Below are positions 32,701-41,113 of a DNA stretch of 52,216 nt, in pieces (positions within the stretch are counted from its first letter, which is position 1; each line of letters starts with the position of its first letter). A program made the translations under genes and the position numbers. Under the pieces are notes generated by a model. It was not told the DNA's origin. It saw only the letters and a program-made list of their open reading frames with translations, and did not search any database. This stretch comes from Perkinsus marinus ATCC 50983 (lineage: Eukaryota; Perkinsozoa; Perkinsida; Perkinsidae), in the NCBI RefSeq assembly GCF_000006405.1, contig NW_003202288.1:78254-130469 (forward strand), written 5' to 3'.

Positions 32701-35700
32701 CACGCCCATCTCGGTCACCAACACACGGAGCATGACACTGAGCATCCTGTCGAAGTGGCGGTCAGCGATGTTCAAGCCGTAATGCGCGGGCCTCAACTCC
32801 TTCACTTCGTAATTGTTTGGCCCTCCTGACACCATCAAAAATTCCGTCACGCGCCACAAAATTCGCCCTGCCTGTCAAGGAGCAGATGTATAGCGACATT
32901 CTCTCCTTGATACTCCTAATCTTGGCCTTGCCCTTTTCCAAGAAGCTCCTAAGGCTGGGCTCCTCCAGTGCCCTGTCATACGCCTTATTGACGAACTCAG
33001 CGATCGTCTGTTCTCCCCCAAGACGGTCAAACCTGACATGGATCTTCCTCACGTGGCCACCCAAAGGCTCTTCCCTACAGGGACTTCCTCCGGGATGCTT
33101 CCTGAGTCGCCCGAACATCGTGTTTCCGCGACTCTAGATTTACTACATTACTCCTCTCCGTCTCCAGCAATACCACACCTGGCTCAAATTCATATGCATT
33201 GCAAACTACTCCTTGTAGATTCTCTCTGTGTGAACAATCTCTGTCTTCCTTATCAGACTCTTACGAACAGGTCCCATACCACACCTTACACTCATCAGTC
33301 GTCTCCGCATCCAGTCCTCGCTTCAAAAGAGCTTTCCGACACAGCTCCAAGAAAGCATCAAAATGATAATCATGAACTTGAAGGGTCGCATGGATCCGCG
33401 GTAGTGGTCGACCAACGTACTCAACCGGAGACCCAAACAACTGCGCGATGTACTCCCCTACAAACACACATAGACTATCACAGCTTAACCCTCCCTCTCC
33501 CACCTTGGACCGCTTTAATAGAGTCAACCTTACTGCCAGAGAAGAACAATTTCACCCGGGAGTCTTCCTGAATCAGCTCGTAAAGATCGTCAATGAACGC
33601 TCGAACTCCCTTGTCACCACCAAGTTGCCCAAACAGACCATCCGTACCTGCGACGACCACCAACGACCAAGGCCACCTCACCGGCCATTCTACCAGCGCT
33701 CTCGACCTTCTGTGATGCGAGCTCATACCGGACAGTACACCCCTTAGTGATGTCAGACCGAGTCCTGCCCGCCACCTCAATGAGATCCTTAGTCGCCTCC
33801 TCGTCCAGCTCTAGGACAGCACAGGCCGCCTACATCAACAAAAGGATGCCTCATGCTTCGATCATCCATGTAGGAAAACCGCCAATACGACCAAAAGATA
33901 CTTTCCAACACGCACGCTATAGATTTTCATCTAAGTGTATTCCACCTAGGCAAACTCAGCGACTACAATAGAGTTTCACCCGTTCACTCTGTGGAGAACG
34001 GGATATTCACGATATGCAGTAGCCGCGAAATATATTTTCCACTAGTGTTTTCCCTATCACGGGTGAAACTCCACTATATGAACGAAAATTCAGCCCGACA
34101 GTCAAACACATAAGATTCATTTCATGTCCCATACGATACCGTTCACCTGTAAGTTCTCCAAAAAAGCATCAAAGTGGAAATCTGTGATGTTCATATCAAA
34201 ATGAAACGGCTGAAGTCTTTCCAGGTCGTATCTTTTAGTCCCACCGCTCAGCCCGATCAACACTTGTGCCTGAGGAACCAACGAAATTGGAAAATCTAAA
34301 ATTGCATAATTTCTCACAATTTTTATTTTCTGATTTTCCTGCCTCGCCTGGTCAATCACAAAGAAGTACTTAATCCTCGGATCTTGTCGACATCCCAAAT
34401 GCCTAAATCGATCAAAGATACTCATGTGCATGCGTGCACCAAAGGCCGATACATAGTCTCCACCACCGCCTCCAGATTGATCTCTCCACCCAACCTATCC
34501 AACACCGTCTTCCCTTTGACGACCTTCTGTTCCGCGTCAATCCCCCTCGCCCGGTTCAACACTGATGCCCTCAGGGGCTCCAGCATGAACAACACCTAAC
34601 ACGATCAGTGAGCCTCCGAGCCCTACCACGCACCCAATCACAGACCTCGTCAACGATAGAGTCATCATAGCCCAGGCCCGAGAGGGTCTTCTCACAGTCC
34701 ATCAGGAAACAGTCGAAAATGAAATCATCGATTCCCAAGTCCTTATGAATGCTAACCATGTCCCTTCCTGAGATGCCGTCAGTGCTAGTCGACTTCAAAA
34801 ACTCATCACCATTATATGCCTCCGCTCCGCCAAACAGCTCGGTGAAGTATGCGGTCTGCCCAGCCTTAACCCTGATACGCCAACTATGGGACGGTCAGCT
34901 CATACCACTCCTTTCTCACTTCTCGATGCTCTTGTCCTTGAAGAACGTCTTCAGTCTGTTATCGATTTGTATTGTCTCATAGAGGCGATCCATAAACTCC
35001 GAAATGCCTTCTTTCCCTAAAACCAATTTGATACCACCAAAATGGACAACCACACACTACCCTTCAGTTGCCCATACATAAAATCAGCCCCTCCTCCCTT
35101 GACCCTCGCTCTGGCCCTCTCCATCCTTACAGTGCACCCAGCTGTGATGTCTCTCCGAACCTACCAACGACTACAACTAATCTCAGGGAATATGCATATG
35201 GTCAACACAATAAAAAAATTCTTTGTTTTTATACACACTTCTACTACCCTTAGTCGCACGTTTTCACGGTGTAGCTCGGCTGAGCGACACGAACAGAAAA
35301 TTCAACACAAGTCACCAACAATGTGGGGGGAATATGCACACAGTCAACTGCAGGCGTCGGCGACAATATGAAAAAAAATCTGAGGAAACTTTGAGGAATT
35401 CTTGTTGGTTTGTGTACATACACTTGTACCCAAATCCGTATAGAAAATCCTAAGCTCGGTTGAGGAAAGCGAACATATATATTCCAGCACTAGTCGTCAC
35501 CTTTCCCAGAGCAATGAGGGCATCCTCCTTAGCTGTTGGGTGCATATTCAGCGCCACAAAACTACCGTCGAAAAGCTCCAGAATCTGCAATAACAGTAGA
35601 AAGATTCGGAAAATACAAAACTATCACAGCATCGAAATGATAATCAGTGATGTTCATTTCATAATGGACAGACTTCAACGCTGTAACATCATAGGTTTGA

Positions 35701-36087
35701 GGGCCACCCAGGAAGCCCGAAAGGAACTGAATAACACCAGTATCATTCGAGAGAAGGAGAGGGACGAACTTGAACCATCTTTTTCTTTATTCGCGCCATC
35801 TTCTTGGGGCTCTTCTCTAGATACGCCCTGAGCGAAACAGTACTTGTGATTTCAACCAGAGCCCGTAGCTCTAGTGATCCCCCTCAGTCGATAATAAAAG
35901 TTCCAACAGGTACGTGGCGGTTGATATAAATATTCCCACCTGGTCCTAGAGTCAGTCACAGCCTTACTATACATGAGGTCAACTGCCGTCTCAATTGCCA
36001 AGTCCCCTCCTATTCTCTCATACCTAGGCAGTATGGCCAGCTATCTGCCTTGTACACGAGCAATGGGGGGGCCTCGCGAATTGCCAT
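29735..36087 (-). CDS. Octaglobin: eight tandem 2/2 (truncated) haemoglobin domains
   Basis: Exons joined by eye give eight successive 2/2 globin domains of about 120–130 residues, in about 6.3 kb with over 20 introns. Each has an A–B start like DGLFGQLGGDKGVRAF, an LY-x-x-I–D-x-R-x-K-x-FF block, a GG(P/T)-x-x-Y segment, a proximal-His (F8) motif such as LKPAHYFMNI or LQPFHFDMNI, and a DYHFDA helix. F8 segments lie near 35690, 34745, 34205, 33400, 32790, 31345, 30710 and 29975. Most neighbouring domains share an exon, so this is one gene: D1/D2 at 35160, D2/D3 at 34550, D4/D5 at 33110, D7/D8 at 30350. Heme binding and O2/NO chemistry are expected from the family. The start (36087) and the first splice are uncertain, and the D3 splice near 34445 is unresolved. 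Intron 32826–32871 appears to be GC–AG. Stop 29735. Confidence 0.82.
30407..30593 (-). repeat. Intron-borne element, fold-back copy D
   Basis: A 187-nt globin-gene intron (domain 7) between DDVFL and VVNRTRSDIT. Its 5' part has the family's gtgttggaaaatatg block. Its 3' part carries the same element in the opposite direction (plus strand: ggaatatatgttcgccttcctcagctgag, about 30437–30465). Shared GAAACTC blocks make it a partial inverted repeat. Confidence 0.6.
31533..32523 (-). other. 991-nt intron of the octaglobin gene
   Basis: Donor ATTGG|GTGAGTG at 32523, acceptor GGTAG|GTTGGGT at 31533. It joins the domain-5 linker (GKQHLYIG) to domain 6 (LGEADGIKKLF) in frame, in the same position where other domains read LFGQLGG. 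About 700 nt of it are the 25-bp minisatellite. Confidence 0.75.
31607..32309. repeat. 25-bp minisatellite, about 28 units
   Basis: The unit on the plus strand is GTATCTTGCTGCGCAGACCT plus GTT[CG]T. Spacing between successive TATCTT starts is 25 bp (e.g. 31921 and 31946). Units differ by single bases (A/C after GCAGAC, TTCT/TTGT). Because 25 is not a multiple of three and the unit has no stop, all three plus frames are open and encode the same 25-residue Cys/Leu/Arg repeat. I treat these as non-coding, since the array lies in an antisense intron. Confidence 0.92.
33830..34146 (-). other. 317-nt octaglobin intron hosting a MITE-like element
   Basis: The donor CAG|GTGAAC at 34146 and acceptor GTAG|GCGGCC at 33830 join LENLQ of domain 3 to AACAVLELDEEA. 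It contains the terminal-inverted-repeat element at 33968–34077. Confidence 0.7.
33968..34077. mobile_element. MITE-like element with 12-bp terminal inverted repeats
   Basis: About 110 bp bounded by perfect inverted repeats AGTTTCACCCGT (33972–33983) and ACGGGTGAAACT (34059–34070). A further ATAG/CTAT match lies just outside, offset by three bases. It has no coding capacity. Flanking ATA/TAT may be a short target-site duplication, but this is too short to be sure. Confidence 0.55.
35161..35500 (-). repeat. Intron-borne dispersed element, copy C (two units)
   Basis: A 340-nt octaglobin intron between DALIALGK and VRRDITAGC. It starts at the donor gtgacgactagtgctgg and holds one full unit (to the CCCCCC at 35325–35330). 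A second, more degraded unit ends at catatgcatattccct near 35190. Confidence 0.7.
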
Positions 36088-36249
36088 GTCTTCTTTTCGG
36101 TCAAGCTTATTCATTCATATGATATCAGTTTCAGATATAATCAGTGAATCATCCAAGAACCTATAATCTTCCCGGGGAGGAAACTAATTTAGAATTTTCC
36201 ACATGGCTTGGAACTCATTTTTCGAATAGGAACATCTCCCCCACTGTTG

Positions 36250-36650
36250 TCAACCTCTGGTGAAGGCTATCCCTCAAAGCTAGAAAGGTCCCTTAATATC
36301 ATCACCCTCATTTCCTAATGAGTAACTCCGAACCCTCGAATGCCCACGAGTTATCACTGGGAGCCCCAAGGGGCCACACTTGCCTACAACGATCGGGACT
36401 TATCGTCGTTTGCCATCCGCCTTCTAAACACGTTAACATTAAGGGCTCCGCTTTGGGCCCTCTCTTCTGCTGCTTGCTTCACTGAGGATTTGAACCTACC
36501 ATCAGGAGGCTCACCCTGGGCGAGCAACGTGTATCACTTTTGTATATCATCCTTAGCTCTAGCTACCATGCCCTTCACAGTGGCAACTTGAATGTCTACC
36601 ATGCCCCCATTGTTCTGGCCAGGAGAAGTGGCCGCTACTAGCTGCTTTAT
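36250..36650 (-). CDS. Possible short coding exons upstream of the globin gene
   Basis: Leftward reading gives a plausible coding stretch KLAHIKQLVAATSPGQNN then VDIQVATVKGMVARAKDDIQ (about 36649–36540). After a possible intron (36482–36538) there is KQAAEERAQSGALNVNV and a stop near 36400. The composition (helical, Ala/Lys/Gln) looks coding, but the splice phase does not close cleanly and no family is recognised. It may be a small gene or an upstream part of the globin gene. Confidence 0.28.
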
Positions 36651-36699
36651 ATGGGCCAGCTTACCTTAGAAAGACGTACCAGTGTCTACCTACTACTAC

Positions 36700-36885
<186 letters not shown>

Positions 36886-37160
36886 ATGGTCGCAGCTCCT
36901 TCCCCGTTAATTGACGACTGAGTACTAGACATAGGGTTGTAGTGGAAGTAGTAGTTAGTAGAAGATTAGTGAGTTAAGGGTGAGAGAAGTTAAAGAGACA
37001 GAGCGACACAATAGCGGAAATCGATCGTCCAATCCCTTCATGAGGGATTTCCTCATAAGGGGACAGCGATTGTGTTACTATCCACGTATCAACGTGGGGT
37101 GTCGGAGGAGATGGGACAGGCTGTCCCGGACAGTTGTGTTACCGAGCGGGAGTTTCGCTA

Positions 37161-37199
<39 letters not shown>

Positions 37200-37574
37200 C
37201 TGCCACTGCTGTTATGCTAGTCTTTACATTCTGTATCTCATCTCGTGTTTTACCAACGGTGTTCACCAGCTCATCGACATCCACCCCCCTTACTGCCATG
37301 GGAGATTCAGGAAGAAGTCACGAAATGAATAAAAAATAAAGTCTTGTGTAACTTTCATATCTGGAACTTTTGGAGAGGCTTAGCGGAGCGTTGCGCCAGT
37401 GAAATCAGTGACTTACGGCATAGGTATCATGACTGAGTCATGATGGTATGTAGGGCTGACGAGCTCAATCGTCCTTCAGCATCGACCTTGGCCCACACTT
37501 CGGAAGTTACAAACAAAGTGATTGCCACACAGTCGCTCTAGTGACCGACCACACCTTTTAAACATTTAGTTCGT

Positions 37575-38095
37575 TTTCGGAACCATCAATTTCGTCGGGA
37601 CGCGCGAAGTTGGAGGTACGAATCCGAAACGGGAAGACCATATTCATAATTAGAATTTTCAACTTCGTCATAGAACATTCAAGTTCGTCCGAAGTCGATA
37701 GAAAGTTCAAGTTCGTGTTAACAGAAATTTTAATTTCGACTTTCGAACCTTCGAATTCGTCATAGAACTTTCAATTTCGTCGAGTACACCTTCAGACCTT
37801 CAATTTCGTCCCTTTAGGAAAATCGACTTCATTGAAATCTTATTGAAGGTGAATTTCAACCTCTATTTCACCATTAAAAACTCCAATTTCCCAAACCAGC
37901 GAGCGAGCTCGTACGCCAAGATACCCCTATTGAAACTCCAATTCCGACGGTGCGCGGTTTGGGTAACTTCAATTTCGTCAACACTTCGGATTAGGGACAT
38001 CAACTCCGTTGGCACGTCGATTAAGGAACTTCTATTTCGACATAATAGTAACTCGCTTTTCGCATACAGGAACATTAATTTCGGTTGAACTTACA
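37575..38095. repeat. Degenerate array of TTCAATTTCGTC-like motifs
   Basis: About 15 variants of GAAC-TTCAATTTCGTC occur at irregular 20–60 bp spacing: near 37582, 37656, 37678, 37699, 37748, 37769, 37799, 37966, 38027, 38078 and elsewhere. Many are preceded by GAAC or GAA and followed by a variable spacer. No open frame explains them. This is either an eroded satellite or a cluster of protein-binding sites. Confidence 0.6.
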
Positions 38096-38141
38096 CAACT
38101 CAGAACCAATGATTTATAACCAAAACGGTAAACCAAAAATT

Positions 38142-38200
38142 TCAAGTCGTACGATATGACTCGTACCTAAGTTAGGTACGAGTCATACCGTACGACTTGA
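38142..38200. repeat. 59-bp near-perfect palind‌rome plus partial third arm
   Basis: Left arm 38142–38170 (tcaagtcgtacgatatgactcgtacctaa), one central base, right arm 38172–38200. The arms pair over 29 bp with one mismatch. A shortened further copy (caacttgacaagtcgtaccta) follows at about 38207–38227. Compatible with a tiny fold-back element or cruciform-forming site. Confidence 0.85.
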
Positions 38201-39314
38201 CATTGTCAACTTGACAAGTCGTACCTAACGTGCTCCCGATCCAGTAGATCTCTGTAACTCGTCCAGTCGCTACATCATTTCCCGGACGTATCATATTCGT
38301 GAAGTTGAGCTTAACAGCTTAGCGCTGGATCCGCTTCGTTGAACGTCGATCCGTTCTGTTGCACCGGGGCCGCGCTCTGCATGGTCTCACACATTCAGCG
38401 GATAGTATAGCACTGTGCTGTTAGCACGGTATCACAACTGTGCATGTAATCTTACAGATCTTATTCCACGGAATGCCACTGGTAACCTGTATTGAATTGT
38501 TGACAAAATTGATCGGCTACTTAATTCAATAAATTTTATTGTGTGAGGTTGAAGTGAGCCCCGCCAAATGTTCCCACATAACTGGGCTAGGCGGCCAGCC
38601 ATGGTTAGAACCCTAGCTACGTGAGAGCCGCACGCATGCACAGCAAGTAGCGCTCGCCTGTGACCAGCGTCACAGAATCCCATCTGTGACGCGCGGTCAT
38701 TACGGTGGTCTTATGAAAGTGGAGCAATAATGACTGCTAATCCGGTGCTCGACTTTTGGAACAGTCGTCCAAAATGGAGCGGAAGCTCTTCTATTGCCTG
38801 GCTACGTAATGACCAGAAAATTAAAAAAGTAAGTCTTGTGTAACTTTTTGAAATTCCTCAATGCACCCTTTCTCGGACGAACAGTATTAATTATTAATAT
38901 TATATTGGCTGAAGATAACGCGAAGAACTGGAGCTCGCGTTAATCCGAAAATAATAATCTCTCGTCCGTGGCAACCAGTTGGTAGCTCCTTGGTAGCGAT
39001 AACCAACACTTAAAACTAATAATAGTCGTTAATGGATATTACGTCGGGTGCTGCCTGTTGACGGAATGACAAATACGTCTGAGTGAGAGTTGGAGTACCA
39101 ATAAGCTCTGCTCAGAGTCCTCTTTCTGAGGTGTCGAGACCACTTAGTGTCCCAGCGACAAGCGACAAAGAATGCATGCTATTAAGTGTGTTATGATTGT
39201 CGGAGTCATTTCAACATCAGCCGTGTCGAGTAAGGGGCTACGTTTGCCGTGCGCGAAAAGATCTGTCTTCTGCGTGGCCGGAGAACTTCAGACTAGGAAG
39301 CTTTTATTCCTATG

Positions 39315-40182
39315 ATGAGTCACAACATGTCGCGATTTATCTCGTTAACTCAGCGACGGTTCGCAACGACAAGCATTCGCGACGTCCGACCAGGTCAAGT
39401 GCTGAAGTTCCAGGGGAAGTTCGAGAGCTCCCCTGTCCAGTATTGGCGAGTTAATGAGTTGAATATTGTAAAGCAAAGTGGTGTTGCTAGCACCATTGCG
39501 GTAAGGGATCCTCGTTATCAATTCTAATAGCCTCTGTGAAGTTGACTGTTCATTCCTATAGAGCTCATAGTGGTATCCTCTTGATATGCACCATTTCCCT
39601 CCAGAGTGGTATGGCATACGCATCAGACGTGCATCTTACCTCATTCGTGTCTGTCTGCTCGGGGGGGGGGGGGGTGACGGTAGAATTCAAATTGGTCGCT
39701 GAAGATACTATCAAGCAGTGTGAGTGAGTTGACCCTTTTACTATCAGATAACATACCTGAATTTATCCACGATGAAGAATGGCCGGTGGAAGGCTCAAAT
39801 GAAAGAAAAAGTAGACGGTAGGCTTAACTGTCGCTACCATTTGAAGGAAACAACTTCGAACATTGTCTTTAGTTGTCGAGTTGGACACTAAAAGTTGCCA
39901 AGTGCTTTACTACGATGAGGATGCCAGAATGCTGATTGTCAACGATGACGAGTTTAACCAGATAGAAGTCCCCCTTAGGCTCATCAAAGGCGCCGAAAAG
40001 CTCCTCCAAGGTGTGTGAAACAGTGAAGCACTGCTATTTATTCTGTAACCTTTTGGATTTCAGCTGGCGATGTTATTGGTGTTGGCATGGATGGAGACCA
40101 CATAGTGCAGATCAGTCTCCCGAGTGCAGTCCTCGACAAGATACGCTCCATCGGCATCAGTGATACTAATGCTGATGAATGA
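39315..40182 (+). CDS. EFP: Mitochondrial-type elongation factor P
   Basis: EF-P relieves ribosome stalling at proline runs; this copy is probably organellar. Exon 1 (39315–39500) has a presequence rich in Ser/Arg/Phe (MSRFISLTQRRFATTS) and the KOW-like start RPGQVLKFQGKF, with WRVNELNIVKQSGVAS. Intron 39501–39604 is followed by exon 2 (39605–39719), which includes a G14 run read as four glycines, then VEFKLVAEDTIKQ. Exon 3 (39873–40010) is VLYYDEDARMLIVNDDEF and VPLRLIKGAEKLLQ. Exon 4 (40064–40182) is AGDVIGVGMDG and VQISLPSAVLDKI. Stop 40180–40182. The usual modified lysine site (PGKGxA) appears as KQSGVAS, so the lysine is displaced or absent. An alternative start is ATG 39327. Confidence 0.75.
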
Positions 40183-41113
40183 TGACGTACCGCATGCTAT
40201 TAGTGACCATTTCTTGTTTCTGTGACGCTCTGTCTCCGAGCTACCAATCATTCGATGTTAAAGATAAGTTGTACTGGGGCTTTGGATTCTGAGGGGAGTA
40301 CACTGGGAGAAACCCATAGACGCCGAGGTTGACTGAGAAATGCATGAATGTGACGGCCGCCAGAATGGGAATTAGCAGTATGCGAAAGTCTACTCACCCT
40401 CCCATAAATTGGTGTGGTTCACCTTTCTGACAAGGTGCCGCGGTATCGTTGCGGGAGTCACAAGTCCAGAAACTCCCCACCCTTTGGAGCTGGTCACACA
40501 AGGCGCGCGCAGCTCCATGCACGTATGCATATCATCGTGGAATTAGCTAGTCGAGATGTCACTACCACTACGCAGCGGTAGGTAGTCGTCGTAGGAGGAG
40601 TTGGATTGAGCTCATCCACTTAAGGCAGAACCAAGAAGGTGCGGACACACGGAAATAATTCCTCAATTGATAACTACAAGGGGACAATTATACTATAGAG
40701 CATTGAGCGAACTCCACAACTCATACCCTTCTGTGTTGCTCCTTAGTTATCTCATCGGAAATGCGATGCCTGGAGAAAGGAACTGCGGCAATAACTCATA
40801 CGAAGCCTGTTGGGAGAATAGTTAATGCTCCATTTAACGACGGGTGGTTTATTTTTTGTCGGCATTTCTCATCCTTCCATGGGGACAGCATATTGTGTGT
40901 AGCTGTTGGCTCGCTAGCCACCCGCCGCATTGCTGAGTAGAGGATCTCAAGGCTACATAGCGTCGCTGTAAAACAGCTTCTTGCGATTTGACGCCGCCAT
41001 AGCTTCGTTTTTAATGAGGACTCGGGGTGATTGCTGTGATGCTGACATGGTCTGATACAGAATGTGTTTTGGATTGGATTGATTCTTGTATTCATAGTTC
41101 CTTGTTAGTCATA
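40183..41113. other. Intergenic region
   Basis: About 930 bp between EF-P and the 5'-nucleotidase gene, both on the plus strand. No exon recognised. A purine/pyrimidine-mixed stretch with several ATG triplets precedes the start at 41114 (in-frame upstream ATGs at about 41027 and 41039). These are less likely starts because the signal peptide begins at 41114. Confidence 0.4.

Larger units (their letters stand above)
36886..39314. other. Gene-poor, repeat-rich intergenic region
   Basis: About 2.4 kb with no recognisable coding exon between the globin gene side (minus) and EF-P (plus). It holds the short ACT run (37160–37198), a family of TTCAATTTCGTC-like motifs (37575–38095), a 59-bp palindrome (38142–38200) and AT-rich sequence near 38880–39030. 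Confidence 0.6.

Noticed and set aside
37072-37332. Thr-, Leu- and Ser-rich frames over the ACT run
   Set aside because: Repeat artefact with no splice or domain support.
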